A stretch of DNA of 64,000 nucleotides. Source: Psychrobacillus glaciei (GTDB lineage: Bacteria; Bacillota; Bacilli; Bacillales_A; Planococcaceae). The stretch is taken from positions 2,852,001 to 2,916,000 of the forward strand of contig NZ_CP031223.1 in the NCBI RefSeq assembly GCF_008973485.1, read 5' to 3'. Positions 50,997 through 60,327 of the stretch are shown in pieces. The notes beneath the pieces are model-generated. The model saw only the letters and a list, made by a program, of their open reading frames with translations, did no database searches and was not told where the DNA came from. The translations under genes and the position numbers were made by a program. Positions within the stretch are counted from its first letter, which is position 1. The number at the start of each line of letters is the position of its first letter.

Positions 50997-51038
50997 ATAT
51001 TAATACATTAAGACTTCGTTGAAAGGATGGATGTAATA

Positions 51039-51251
51039 ATGAAAAGAGAACTACACTTACAATTACGTCAATTAAGAGAAGAACGCAATATTTCTTTAGA
51101 AACACTTGCACTAAAAACAAGAATCGGTACTGGAAAGCTTGAGGCTTACGAAGCTGGCAATGAAACCCCTTCCGTACAAACACTACTTAAATTGTCCAAT
51201 GCATTAGAAGTACCAGCTTCTAATCTATTAGACGGCCTACAAAACGCATAA
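51039..51251 (+). CDS. XRE-family helix-turn-helix protein
   Basis: 70-residue single-domain DNA-binding protein: LRQLREERNISLETLALKTRIGTGKLEAYEAGNETPSVQTLLKLSNALEVPASNLL is the complete HTH_3/XRE fold, leaving no effector domain. ATG 51039 (MKRELHLQ) is used because AAAGGATG lies 9 bp upstream; an earlier ATG at 51027 is inside the RBS region. Targets unknown. Terminator follows. Confidence 0.85.
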   Translation: MKRELHLQLRQLREERNISLETLALKTRIGTGKLEAYEAGNETPSVQTLLKLSNALEVPASNLLDGLQNA

Positions 51252-51287
51252 AAGCTTTCGGTTTTTACACCGAAAGCTTTTTCTTTT
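51251..51287. terminator. Terminator between the HTH gene and yugE
   Basis: AAAGCTTTCGGT / ACCGAAAGCTTT hairpin followed by TTC-T5; A run on the other side makes it probably bidirectional. Confidence 0.88.
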
Positions 51288-51547
51288 TAGATGATGGATT
51301 TCATCTCATACTTCAAAGCGATTAATTTGTACGAAATTTCCACACACTTTTCGAGTGGAATCCACTGTTCAAATGAATGTTCATAAATAGTTTGAATTCG
51401 TTTGGCTAGGTCAGAAGGGTGATCAATCATTTGTAAATCTGCAACGACATCTGCCGCTTCTGCATCATAACTATCGATACCTATTTCAAATGGGTCCCAT
51501 TCCTGTAATGTCCAAACAGCTTTTCGATTCATTTCAATTGAGTCCAT
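51287..51547 (-). CDS. yugE: DUF1871 family protein YugE
   Basis: 86-residue protein matching the B. subtilis YugE pattern: MNRKAVWTLQEWDPFEIGIDSYDAEAADVV...PSDLAKRIQTIYEHSFEQWIPLEKC. Function unknown; small helical fold. In B. subtilis yugE is next to patB (yugD), and here it lies just upstream of patB on the other strand. RBS AAGGTG 8 bp before ATG. Confidence 0.85.
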   Translation of the reverse strand: MDSIEMNRKAVWTLQEWDPFEIGIDSYDAEAADVVADLQMIDHPSDLAKRIQTIYEHSFEQWIPLEKCVEISYKLIALKYEMKSII

Positions 51548-51622
51548 AAATTTTCACCTTACTGTTTTTATTCGTTAGAGTTATAATAACATAATAATCT
51601 TAAATTGAAAGAGGTAATTAAT

Positions 51623-52792
51623 TTGTCTGATTTTACAACTGTTTACCAAAGACGTAATACCCATTCGGTAAAATGGGATTCAGTGGAAGAAATTTATTCA
51701 ATCCCAGATGCTTCCCAAGTACTTCCGATGTGGATTGCAGACATGGATTTTGCAATACCCTCTCCCATTATCGATGCATTGCACCAACGATTAGAGCACC
51801 CTGTTTTCGGATATTCTTTGGCACCCGAAGAAACAAAAGCAGCGCTTACTAACTGGTTACTAAAAAAGCATCAATTAAAAATAGAAAATAAATGGATTTT
51901 GTTTCAACAAGGTGTGATTCCTTCCATAGCAGCGGTTGTTGAAGCTTTTACAGAAGTAGGAGACAAAATCCTTATACATACACCCGTGTATCCCCCATTT
52001 ACTAGTATCCCTGAAAAACTTGGGAGAGTTGTAGAAACTTGCCGACTTGTCGAAAAAGATGGCTCATTAGAAATTGATTTTGATGCATTTGAAGCAAAAT
52101 TAAAATCAGGAGTAAAAGCATTTATCCTCTGTAGCCCACATAACCCCGGCGGAAAAGTGTGGAGTAAGGAAGACTTAACTAAAATAGCAACATTATGCCA
52201 AAGTAATAATGTTTTAGTTTTATCGGATGAAATTCACTCAGATTTAATTTTTAAACCAAACAAGCATATTCCAATATTATCGGTAGCGGAAAATCCTAAT
52301 AATGTTATTTCGTTCTTTGCTCCTACCAAAACGTTTAACTTAGCAGGTATTCAAGCAGCAACAATTATTGTTCCAGATGAACAGAAAAGAAAAGTACTAG
52401 AGGAACAAGCTTTGGCACGTGGACAAATGGAATTGAGTATTTTCTCATTGACTGCTTTCCAAGCAGCTTATGAACATGGGGAAGCTTGGCTGGAAGAACT
52501 TTTAGAAATTGTATCTTCTAATATGGATTTTGTGGTGGATCAATTAACGTCTAAAATAGATGGAATAAAAGTGAACAAACCGGATGCTACGTATTTATTA
52601 TGGATTGACTATCGTGACACCGGTTTATCTGAAAAAGAAATGATGGATCTTCTTTTATCAAAAGGGAAGCTGGCACTAGAACCTGGAACAAAATACGGGG
52701 AAGCTGGAAATGGCTTTTTACGTATGAACGTTGCATGTCCAAGATTGACAATAGAAGAAGGAGTCGCGAGATTTATAAAAGCTTTAACATAA
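51623..52792 (+). CDS. patB: PatB/MalY-type PLP-dependent C-S lyase/aminotransferase
   Basis: Fold-type I PLP enzyme, 389 residues from TTG 51623 (MSDFTTVYQRRNTHSVKWDS), chosen because AGAGGT lies 7 bp upstream and the N-terminus then fits PatB; the longer frame to 51605 begins before the RBS. Motifs: LPMWIADMDFAIPSP, CSPHNPGGKVWSKEDL, LSDEIHSDLIF and the PLP lysine in FAPTKTFNLAGIQ. PatB of B. subtilis is a cystathionine beta-lyase. Not coupled to neighbours. Confidence 0.92.
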   Translation: MSDFTTVYQRRNTHSVKWDSVEEIYSIPDASQVLPMWIADMDFAIPSPIIDALHQRLEHPVFGYSLAPEETKAALTNWLLKKHQLKIENKWILFQQGVIPSIAAVVEAFTEVGDKILIHTPVYPPFTSIPEKLGRVVETCRLVEKDGSLEIDFDAFEAKLKSGVKAFILCSPHNPGGKVWSKEDLTKIATLCQSNNVLVLSDEIHSDLIFKPNKHIPILSVAENPNNVISFFAPTKTFNLAGIQAATIIVPDEQKRKVLEEQALARGQMELSIFSLTAFQAAYEHGEAWLEELLEIVSSNMDFVVDQLTSKIDGIKVNKPDATYLLWIDYRDTGLSEKEMMDLLLSKGKLALEPGTKYGEAGNGFLRMNVACPRLTIEEGVARFIKALT

Positions 52793-52810
52793 GTAAAGCC
52801 TCATAATAAA

Positions 52811-52844
52811 AGGATTCAACTCAGCTTTGAGTTGAATCCTTTTC
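52811..52844. terminator. Terminator after patB
   Basis: AGGATTCAACTC / GAGTTGAATCCT hairpin followed by T4. The stop codon of the convergent small gene is in the hairpin, so it serves both directions. Confidence 0.88.
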
Positions 52845-53048
52845 CAATTGTTCTTTTTTCGCTTGCATTACTTTTGTTTCTATTTCTCTAGCTTTCTCTG
52901 CATCTTTATTAGACTTTTTTATTAACCATCTAAATAATAGGACGCAAACTCCTATGAGTGCTAGCAATTCAATCACTACAGGAATATATTCTGTTTTATC
53001 TTCTGGAAAGTACAGATATAAAAAGCCTAGCTGTAAAAAATGGAACAT
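52821..53048 (-). CDS. Small single-pass membrane protein, unknown
   Basis: 75 residues: one or two hydrophobic segments (FLQLGFLYLYF and IPVVIELLALIGVCVLLFRWLI, about 22-44) followed by a charged, coiled-coil-prone tail (KDAEKAREIETKVMQAKKEQLEK). I do not recognise a family. AGGGAAG lies 7 bp before ATG. It is 16 bp downstream of the cyclophilin lipoprotein gene, probably the same operon. Confidence 0.7.
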   Translation of the reverse strand: MFHFLQLGFLYLYFPEDKTEYIPVVIELLALIGVCVLLFRWLIKKSNKDAEKAREIETKVMQAKKEQLEKDSTQS

Positions 53049-53064
53049 CCCAACACTTCCCTAC

Positions 53065-53820
53065 TTATTTTTGCACGATTTCTATCGAATCAATCTTAAT
53101 ATCTTCTAATGGTTTGTCATGTGCATCTTTTTCCGCTGCTGCGATTTGGTCGACAACATCCATTCCATCAATAACTTGTCCAAATACAGTGTGCTTCTGA
53201 TCCAATTGTGGAGTTCCACCAATTTTTTCATATGCTTCCGCAATCTCATCCGGCCAACCTTTTGATTTCAATTGTTCTACAGTAGCAGGTGCCTCCGATG
53301 CTTGGACGATAAAAAATTGACTTCCGTTTGTATTGGGACCAGCATTAGCCATTGAAAGAGCCCCTCTAAAATTAAAAAGGTTCATAGAAAATTCATCTTC
53401 AAATTCATTGCCGTAAATACTTTCTCCACCCATTCCAGTTCCTGTTGGATCTCCACCTTGAATCATGAAATCCTCAATTACGCGATGGAAAATAATACCG
53501 TTGTAATAACCGTTTTCTGCATGTGTTAAAAAGTTTTCAACTGTTTTAGGTGCAAGTTCAGGAAATAACTTAATTTTTATTGCTCCCTTTGATGTGTTCA
53601 TAATAACTAATGCTTCGTTGGAAGCAACTTCTGTTGAAAGTTGTGGATACATTGCTTTCTCTCCTTCTTGTGCGTTTTTTTTGTCTTTTGTCTTTTCTAC
53701 ACTTGTTTCTGTTTCACTCTCTGTTGCCGGAGCATCTTTTTGCATTTCAGTAGTTTTTTTCCCGCACGCACTTAAGCTCAATACAGCAATTATTAAAAAT
53801 ACAAAAATAATTTTCTTCAT
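53065..53820 (-). CDS. Cyclophilin-type peptidyl-prolyl isomerase, lipoprotein
   Basis: 251 residues. The signal peptide [19 protein letters not shown] has a lipobox with C19, so the protein is anchored outside the membrane. A flexible acidic linker (about 25-60) leads to a cyclophilin domain from about residue 68: [39 protein letters not shown] with the catalytic arginine, and [20 protein letters not shown] 20-residue insertion around [21 protein letters not shown] is seen in Gram-positive members. Probably helps folding of exported proteins. Confidence 0.92.
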   Translation of the reverse strand: MKKIIFVFLIIAVLSLSACGKKTTEMQKDAPATESETETSVEKTKDKKNAQEGEKAMYPQLSTEVASNEALVIMNTSKGAIKIKLFPELAPKTVENFLTHAENGYYNGIIFHRVIEDFMIQGGDPTGTGMGGESIYGNEFEDEFSMNLFNFRGALSMANAGPNTNGSQFFIVQASEAPATVEQLKSKGWPDEIAEAYEKIGGTPQLDQKHTVFGQVIDGMDVVDQIAAAEKDAHDKPLEDIKIDSIEIVQK

Positions 53821-53958
53821 GAATCATTCACCCCAAATTAGTTTAACATAATGAAAAGTGTTTTTCAGTGAAAAAGTATCTAACTTTCTTAGCTTCACGA
53901 AATGTCCTATAATAAGGAGAACTAGAAAGTACGCATCAAATAGAAAGAAGGGATTTCG

Positions 53959-55203
53959 ATGAGCGTACAGAAAAGAAATTTTACGATTATGTTTTTTTCC
54001 AACTTTTTAGTATCTGGAACGATGACGATGATTATGCCGTTTTTATCTTTATATATTAAAACAATGGGTGACTTTTCGGATGCATATACCCAAAAATGGG
54101 CAGGTTTAATATTTGGGGCTACTTTTGTTTCGGCATTCATTATGTCTCCTATATGGGGAAGAGTGGCGGACAAATATGGGTACAAGCCTATTCTCATTAT
54201 AAATGGTTTCGGCATAGCCATCAGCGTACTTTTAATGGGATTCGTTCACTCCGTGGAAGCTTTTTTTGTGCTTCGCTTATTTATGGGTATTGTTACTGGA
54301 TTTATCCCTACTTCACTCGCATTTATTAGTTCACAAACTCCTAAAAATATTGCCGGAAAAACAATGGGAACTCTTCAAATGGGTAGTGTCTCTGGAACTT
54401 TATTTGGTCCAGTAATTGGTGGTTTCTTAGCAGATACGTTTGGATTTCAATATACGTTTATCATTACATCAAGTGCTGTAACAGCAGCAGCAATACTTGT
54501 TATTTTCGGTGTGAAAGAATTGAGAAGAGAGAAGAAAAAAGGGGATCACGAATACTCACGAAGAACGGTTATTTCGGGTATTTTTCATCACCGTTTAATA
54601 TTAAATGTGTTAATGATCACTACCCTTATACAAATCGGTTTATTTAGTATTCAACCACTCTTATCTTTGTACGTTTCTCATTTAACAAATTCCAATGAAG
54701 TCGCTTTCCTCGCGGGAATAACTTTTAGTGCAACAGGAGTAGGAAGCTTATTATTTGCAAGAGTTTGGGGAAAACTAGGCGATTCAATTGGATACGAAAA
54801 AGTGTTATCTGCACTTCTTATAATTGCTTTCGTTTTCATTGTTCCAATGGCTTTTGTAACTGATTTATGGCAACTAATTGGTCTCCGACTTCTATTTGGT
54901 ATTGCTTCGGGTGGACTAATTCCTATTACAACTGCACTTATTAGAAGAGAAGCACCTATCGAAGTACAAGGTGAATTAATGGGCTATAATACAAGTTTTC
55001 GGTTTTTAGGAAATATTATTGGACCTATGTTCGGTGGATTCATCAGTGGATATATCGGAATTTCTTCCGTTTTCTATGTAACTGGCGCTTTATTTCTAAT
55101 TGCATTTTTTATCATTTATTTTGCAAGAAAAAAACCCACCCAAGATTTTGAAGAGGTATTATTAGAAGAAGAAGAACTGCACGAAAAAACAACTAGTTCA
55201 TAA
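53959..55203 (+). CDS. MFS multidrug-type exporter
   Basis: 414-residue, 12-helix exporter of the DHA1 group. Motif A-like GRVADKYGYKPILI after helix 2, motif C-like GSVSGTLFGPVIGGFLAD in helix 5, and a second A-like GKLGDSIGYEKVL after helix 8. Resembles B. subtilis YttB. The tail is acidic (FEEVLLEEEELHE). It ends 18 bp before pbpD on the same strand, and may be co-transcribed with it. Substrate unknown. Confidence 0.88.
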   Translation: MSVQKRNFTIMFFSNFLVSGTMTMIMPFLSLYIKTMGDFSDAYTQKWAGLIFGATFVSAFIMSPIWGRVADKYGYKPILIINGFGIAISVLLMGFVHSVEAFFVLRLFMGIVTGFIPTSLAFISSQTPKNIAGKTMGTLQMGSVSGTLFGPVIGGFLADTFGFQYTFIITSSAVTAAAILVIFGVKELRREKKKGDHEYSRRTVISGIFHHRLILNVLMITTLIQIGLFSIQPLLSLYVSHLTNSNEVAFLAGITFSATGVGSLLFARVWGKLGDSIGYEKVLSALLIIAFVFIVPMAFVTDLWQLIGLRLLFGIASGGLIPITTALIRREAPIEVQGELMGYNTSFRFLGNIIGPMFGGFISGYIGISSVFYVTGALFLIAFFIIYFARKKPTQDFEEVLLEEEELHEKTTSS

Positions 55204-55221
55204 GGAATTGGAGTCAAAAAA

Positions 55222-57081
55222 ATGCGCCAAGTAATAGGGTTTTTACTCGTCATTATATGCTTACCGATGATATGGATATTGTACTCCTTCATCCATTCTG
55301 AATTGTTGTCGGCATCTTCCTTTCAAGATGATTTAGCTCAGTCCATTCAACTCTCTAGTCCTACTTTATCTTCTCCTGTTATTTTATTAGATGAAAATGA
55401 CCATATTTTTTCGGAGGATTATGTGGAATGGAGAAATCCACTTCCACTTCAGTCCATCCCTTTGTTTGTACAAGAGTTGTTCATTCAAAGTGAGGATGTT
55501 GAATTTTACAACCATGTTGGATTTAATTTTAGTGCGATTTTTCGCGCCTTATTTGCCAATGCTACCGCCAACGCAAAAGATCAAGGAGCGAGTACGATTA
55601 CCCAACAATTAGTAAGGCTTCGATATTTATCGACCGAAAAGACATATGAAAGAAAAGTAATCGAACTTGTCTATGCTTATGAATTGGAAAAGCAAGCTAC
55701 AAAAGAAGAAATATTAACAAACTATTTAAATGAAATATATTTTAGTAACCAAGTATACGGAATCGGTGCAGCTGCAACGTATTATTTTGGCAAACCATTA
55801 AACAAGTTATCTGAAGCAGAGCTTGCCTTTGTGAGTGCAATTCCAAACAACCCAACAATTTATAATCCTCTAGAACATTTTGAAGCTACAAAAAAACGGC
55901 AAGAATTGCTCATAGATGTATTAGTGAAGAATGAAAAAATACCTAAAAAGCATGGAGAAGCATTAAAAGCCGAGCCCATTGTTCTACATACAAAATCAAA
56001 AAAACAATTGTTCCCTGCTTATAGCACGTATGTGTTAGAAGAATTAAAAAATCTTATCTCCAATAATGAAGACTACACTGAAAAAATGAGCACAGCCCAA
56101 AATGAGCAGCAAAAACTTATTTTTGAAAATGAACTGCAATCGAAAGTAAACGAAATTATTGCACAAGGAGTTACAATTCACACGGCTCTGAACCCAGTTA
56201 AACAACAAAACGATGAAAAGTATATAAACCAATTACTATCTAAAACACCTGACTTGCAAGCTGCATCGGTTGTCATTAACAATGATACGCGCGAAATTAT
56301 TAGCCTATTTGGTGGAAAAGATTATAAAAAGTTCGATTTCCATCGTGCTTATCAAGCAGTTCGACAACCAGGATCAGCACTTAAACCATTACTGGTTTAT
56401 GCACCCGTGTTTGAAACAACAACACTTACTCCAAACAATACGATTAATGGTGGAAAACTATGTATAGGTAATTATTGTCCAAAAAACTATGGTGGAGCAG
56501 TATATGGATATGTAACCATTAAGCAAGCATTCCGTTTAAGCCATAACACCCCAGCTGTTCGATTGTTAGAAACTGTAGGAATTGACAATGCTTTTGCTAA
56601 ACTAAGTCAGTTTCAATTTGACCATATAACAAAAGAAGACCATTCGTATGCTGCTGCATTAGGTGGATTAACAAATGGCGTTACTGTATTAGAAATGGCG
56701 GATGGCTACACTAGTTTTATAAACGGCATGTATAAACCTGCTCATGCAATTCGCAAAGTAACCGATACAAGTGGGAAAGTTTTATATGAATGGAATGAAG
56801 AAAAAACAGAAGTTTGGTCTCCTAAAACGGTCCAAACAATGAGAGGATTACTTGCTGATGTTGTACAAAATGGGACAGGCAAAGGGATAACTATTTCCTC
56901 TCCTTATGTAGGTGCCAAAACTGGAACTACAAATGATTTTCATGACTACTGGATCGCGGGACTTTCAGGTAGGTATACATCTGCTGTATGGATAGGTTAT
57001 GATATGCCTCAGAATATGAAGCCAATTGAATCGAAAAAGATTCATCATGCAATCTTCAATGAAATTATGACGAACGAATAA
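55222..57081 (+). CDS. pbpD: Class A penicillin-binding protein (PBP4-like)
   Basis: 619-residue bifunctional cell-wall synthase. One N-terminal membrane helix (about 4-24); glycosyltransferase GT51 domain about 65-250 with catalytic glutamate E91 (QSEDVEFYNHVGF) and DQGASTITQQLVRLRYL; transpeptidase domain from about 340 with SxxK as GSALKP (S385), SxN as SHN (S440) and KTG as GAKTGTTND (K568). Length matches B. subtilis PbpD (624). It polymerises and crosslinks peptidoglycan on the outer face of the membrane. B. subtilis pbpD is in the same yug region. Confidence 0.93.
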   Translation: MRQVIGFLLVIICLPMIWILYSFIHSELLSASSFQDDLAQSIQLSSPTLSSPVILLDENDHIFSEDYVEWRNPLPLQSIPLFVQELFIQSEDVEFYNHVGFNFSAIFRALFANATANAKDQGASTITQQLVRLRYLSTEKTYERKVIELVYAYELEKQATKEEILTNYLNEIYFSNQVYGIGAAATYYFGKPLNKLSEAELAFVSAIPNNPTIYNPLEHFEATKKRQELLIDVLVKNEKIPKKHGEALKAEPIVLHTKSKKQLFPAYSTYVLEELKNLISNNEDYTEKMSTAQNEQQKLIFENELQSKVNEIIAQGVTIHTALNPVKQQNDEKYINQLLSKTPDLQAASVVINNDTREIISLFGGKDYKKFDFHRAYQAVRQPGSALKPLLVYAPVFETTTLTPNNTINGGKLCIGNYCPKNYGGAVYGYVTIKQAFRLSHNTPAVRLLETVGIDNAFAKLSQFQFDHITKEDHSYAAALGGLTNGVTVLEMADGYTSFINGMYKPAHAIRKVTDTSGKVLYEWNEEKTEVWSPKTVQTMRGLLADVVQNGTGKGITISSPYVGAKTGTTNDFHDYWIAGLSGRYTSAVWIGYDMPQNMKPIESKKIHHAIFNEIMTNE

Positions 57082-57112
57082 AAGAAGCTACGAATCCGTA
57101 GCTTCTTTTATT
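57081..57112 (+). terminator. Terminator of pbpD
   Basis: AAGAAGCTACG / CGTAGCTTCTT hairpin then TTTATTTT; starts at the stop codon. Confidence 0.9.
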
Positions 57113-57188
57113 TTAGATATAATCACTACTTGCTAAAAAGTAGGCAGGTAAAATTTAGCTACACATACCTTTATGGGAAGCATACATT

Positions 57189-58682
57189 TTAGTGCCCCAT
57201 CATCATAGTTGCATCCGGTTTCTCTTCATCATTATCCTCTTCCTGATCGTCCTTCAAACGCGGTTTGCGCAGGGTTAGACTCATGAGTATACCAAATGCA
57301 GCTATACAAGAGGTAAGAAAGAAAATATCGCCGAACGCAGATGCGGAACTTTGGGCCAAGTTAGCGTTAGCTCCTGCTTCAACCATATGGTGAGTTGTTC
57401 TAGAAGTTAAGAAACCTGTTAATCCAGCAATTGCGAAAGACATCACGACTTGCTGAGTAGCTGTTGTAAGCGGTGTTATCCGACTAACAAGTTTACGAGG
57501 AGCGGAATTTAATACATGTGTATTAAGTGCCATCATCGATAATCCCATACCGGATCCCATCATAGCTAGCGGCAGCATCAATGTAGTCCTAGTGCTGTCA
57601 AGGTCGATTTTAGATAATAAGAATAAAGCAGTTGTTATAATAATTAATCCAACAAAAGCTAACGGACGAGCCCCTACTTTATCAAATAGCTTCCCTCCAA
57701 TTGGCATAAATACAACAGAAGCAAGTGCCATCGGAAGAGTTGTTAATCCGCTTTCCAATGGTGTATAACCTAGCAGATTTTGCAAGAACAAAGGAACCAT
57801 CAGAATGGAGCCCATTAGCGCAACTTGAGAAATCCAAGTTAAGATTACACCTCTTGTGAAATCAGTTGAACCAAATGCACGAAGCTCAAGAAGTGGTTGT
57901 TTCTGACGAAGTTCCACGAAAATAAACAAAGCAAGTGCGACACCACCAACGATTAATCCGGTTAATGTTCTTGTAGAAGTCCAATCCGAACCACCTTCAC
58001 TCATACCGAACGCAAGCATGGAGAAGGCAATCGGTGCCAATATCATCCCCCAAACATCAAGAGCTGGGGTTTTATGTCGCTCAATAGTTGGCAAATACTT
58101 CAAACCAACTAATAATGCTGCAATTCCGATTGGCAGGTTAATAAGGAATATCCAGTGCCATGATGCAATACCAATAAGCCAGCCTGACAAAATTGGGCCC
58201 GTTGCAGGTGCAAGAAGCATAGGAACTCCAAGCATAGCCATTACAGATCCCCTCTTATCAGGAGGAGAAAGTTTAAAGATCATAGCCATTCCTATAGGTG
58301 AAACCATTCCGCCGCCAAGTCCTTGAATAACACGGAAAAGAACGAGCTGTTCCGATGTCTGAGCGAGAGAACAAAGAACCGAGCCAACTGTGAATAAAGC
58401 AATTGTCGTTAGAAAAACTTGCTTTGCCCCGAACTTATCAGTTAACCAGCCAGCAAGCGGAATAACTGCCGCAAGGGATAGCGTATAACCAGTTATTGTC
58501 CATTGGATCGTTTTAAGCGAAGTATCGAAGTATGCCTGCAGATTGGGAATTGCGACATTAACGACCGTGCTATCCAGAATAACCATAATCATCCCTATAA
58601 TTACGGCCATAAGAGGCAGAATAAGTGCCTTTACTGAAAACTCCGGCTGTGGTGCTTCCGAAGCAGTATTTTGTGTTGACAT
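57189..58682 (-). CDS. DHA2-family drug efflux MFS transporter (EmrB/QacA type)
   Basis: 497-residue, 14-helix exporter: LDSTVVNVAIPNLQAYF in helix 1 (the D1 motif), LAGWLTDKFGAKQVFLTT (motif A), RVIQGLGGGMVSPIGMAMIF (motif B), MLGVPMLLAPATGPILSGWLI (motif C). The tail is acidic. It is divergent from a TetR-type repressor gene, and a palindrome at 58727-58762 lies between them, a layout that predicts drug-inducible expression. Confidence 0.94.
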   Translation of the reverse strand: MSTQNTASEAPQPEFSVKALILPLMAVIIGMIMVILDSTVVNVAIPNLQAYFDTSLKTIQWTITGYTLSLAAVIPLAGWLTDKFGAKQVFLTTIALFTVGSVLCSLAQTSEQLVLFRVIQGLGGGMVSPIGMAMIFKLSPPDKRGSVMAMLGVPMLLAPATGPILSGWLIGIASWHWIFLINLPIGIAALLVGLKYLPTIERHKTPALDVWGMILAPIAFSMLAFGMSEGGSDWTSTRTLTGLIVGGVALALFIFVELRQKQPLLELRAFGSTDFTRGVILTWISQVALMGSILMVPLFLQNLLGYTPLESGLTTLPMALASVVFMPIGGKLFDKVGARPLAFVGLIIITTALFLLSKIDLDSTRTTLMLPLAMMGSGMGLSMMALNTHVLNSAPRKLVSRITPLTTATQQVVMSFAIAGLTGFLTSRTTHHMVEAGANANLAQSSASAFGDIFFLTSCIAAFGILMSLTLRKPRLKDDQEEDNDEEKPDATMMMGH

Positions 58683-58726
58683 AAGTTAATTCCTTTCCTT
58701 GACCAGATGTGATGAACGTTTTACTA

Positions 58727-58762
58727 TTGACCTATAGTTTTTTTATAAAACTACAGAGTCAA
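58727..58762. promoter_or_regulatory. Candidate operator of the TetR-type regulator
   Basis: Imperfect 36-bp palindrome: arms TTGACCTATAGTTTT and AAAACTACAGAGTCAA (inverse TTGACTCTGTAGTTTT). It sits midway between the divergent exporter and regulator genes; its TTGAC ends may also be -35 elements. Outer AACGT/ACGTT half-sites extend the symmetry. Confidence 0.75.
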
Positions 58763-58827
58763 ACGTTACTTTTATATTCTACTTTTTTTCACTTCAATGT
58801 CAAATATTTTTTAAAAGGAGAAAAACC

Positions 58828-59700
58828 TTGAGCATTATCAGACAAAATATTATAGAATCTGCTACACGACATTTTTCAGAGAATGGCTTTGCAGCTACTT
58901 CCATTCAAGAAATTGCGGATGACTGTGGAATTGCCAAAGGGTCCTTATATAAATTTTTCCAATCTAAAGAAGATTTATATATAGCTTTTCACGATTCGCA
59001 ACAGATGGCTATGTACACCAAAATCGAAAACATTCGAGCTGATGCAACTCTAAACTCGCGGGAGGTATTTATTCTCGAAACCGAATGTCATTTCGAATTT
59101 TTCCTAAATAATAAATTTATTATGCATGATATTAAAAAAATGAACACCTCAAAAGGACATTTTGCCCCGTACTTTCTTCGTTTAAGAGCAAATCACCTAA
59201 AATATAGTAAGGAGAGCTTGACTCGATTTTTGGGAGAAATAGTGCACCCTAATATTTGGGATTTAGTTGTCATGTATAACGGGATCGCAAGGGAATTTAT
59301 TTTCCTTGTACTATACGAAAACAAACCGCTGAATAGCAGAAATATTGCGGTTTATATCGCTGATCGAATCGAAGAACTAGCCGAATGTATCGTACAGAAG
59401 AAAACAAAGCCGATCTTGCAAAATTCTTTAATGGACAACTATATGAAATATGAGATAGCAGAAAAATCAATTCCAGTCGAAGAATATCGAACAAGTTTGC
59501 TTGGAAACTTATTATCCACCGTTAAAGAGCTTCCTATAACAAATTTCCGAAAAGTGGAGCTAAGCGATGCGATAGCTTTGCTTCAGGAGGAACTTAAAAA
59601 AGAGGCACCTAAGTCCATTCTTATTCATGCTTTGCTGGACTTTATTGGAAAAGAGCATGAACTGAATAATATCGTTAGTCAATTAAAAAGATACGTCTAA
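58828..59700 (+). CDS. TetR/AcrR-family transcriptional regulator
   Basis: 290 residues, longer than most TetR proteins (about 190-220). N-terminal HTH at about 10-55: IIESATRHFSENGFAATSIQEIADDCGIAKGSLYKFFQSKEDLY. The remaining 235 residues are the ligand/dimer domain with an extra C-terminal helical part (about 215-290) of unknown role. The start is TTG 58828 with AAAGGAG 7 bp upstream. It probably represses the divergent DHA2 exporter through the palindrome between them. Confidence 0.92.
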   Translation: MSIIRQNIIESATRHFSENGFAATSIQEIADDCGIAKGSLYKFFQSKEDLYIAFHDSQQMAMYTKIENIRADATLNSREVFILETECHFEFFLNNKFIMHDIKKMNTSKGHFAPYFLRLRANHLKYSKESLTRFLGEIVHPNIWDLVVMYNGIAREFIFLVLYENKPLNSRNIAVYIADRIEELAECIVQKKTKPILQNSLMDNYMKYEIAEKSIPVEEYRTSLLGNLLSTVKELPITNFRKVELSDAIALLQEELKKEAPKSILIHALLDFIGKEHELNNIVSQLKRYV

Positions 59701-59921
59701 TGATTAGCTAATTATTCCTAATAACATATGTGAACTAACTAAAGTTAACCAACAAATTATATTTTAGAAATAGTGCGCAGTATGCCTCTGCGCTTGAAGC
59801 ACCTTACATGAGCCAACTCGTGCTATGCCCGAGTGGGTCTCATCCTTCGGCTCATGCGGCCAGGCGCGCTCCGGCACTAAGTATCCTCATTTTCTAAAAA
59901 AATCCAATAAATGAATGAATG

Positions 59922-60000
59922 AATGAGACAAAACAGGTGATGAACGCGATATACTACCCTTTGAAAGCGACAAAACCTATTCCGAGCGCGACAAACATCT
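59922..60000. repeat. Short tandem word array (GCGACAAA, 21-bp period)
   Basis: The words GAGACAAA, GCGATATA, GCGACAAA and GCGACAAA have their central G at 59927, 59948, 59969 and 59990: exactly 21 bp each, with unrelated sequence between. Confidence 0.75.
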
Positions 60001-60133
60001 CTTGATAAATCCTTTACTTGACATGAGATGCGCCTATTAATAGTGCACTATTTCAAAGTTGAGCATATGCCTTAATATTGTAGGATAATCGCACTGATTA
60101 GTTAGCAAACTTCTTAATATTGGAGCGGCAGGT

Positions 60134-60300
60134 GGCGACTCCAGACAGAGGCCAACAGGATGTTGGTCACGAAGGCGTTGCCACACGATGTGGCGCTCTT
60201 AGCCTTCGTTCCTCGGAGATAGATGAGCCATCACAAGCGGCGCTAATGCGACGGTGCTGGCTCATCGCTCCCCCACGGAAAGCGGAAATCCTAGCGGTTA
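60134..60300 (+). repeat. Dispersed repeat (family C), copy 2
   Basis: Starts GCGACTCCAGACAGAGGCC and stays nearly identical to 15441-15535 for ~95 bp, including the AGGCC...TGTTGGTC and CGAAGGC...GCCTTCG hairpins. It then carries a hairpin ATGAGCCA/TGGCTCAT that copy 1 lacks, and ends with CCACGGAAAGCG. Confidence 0.85.
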
Positions 60301-60327
60301 ATAAGTCGCTTATCCGTCTATGTCTTG

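Larger units (their letters stand above)
59701..60327. other. Gene-free intergenic region with repeats
   Basis: Between the convergent TetR gene and the yufK-like gene. Contains a GC-rich stretch with hairpins (59783-59880: CATGAGCC...GGCTCATG arms), the GCGACAAA word array (59925-60000) and family C copy 2 (60134-60300). No credible gene. Confidence 0.7.
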
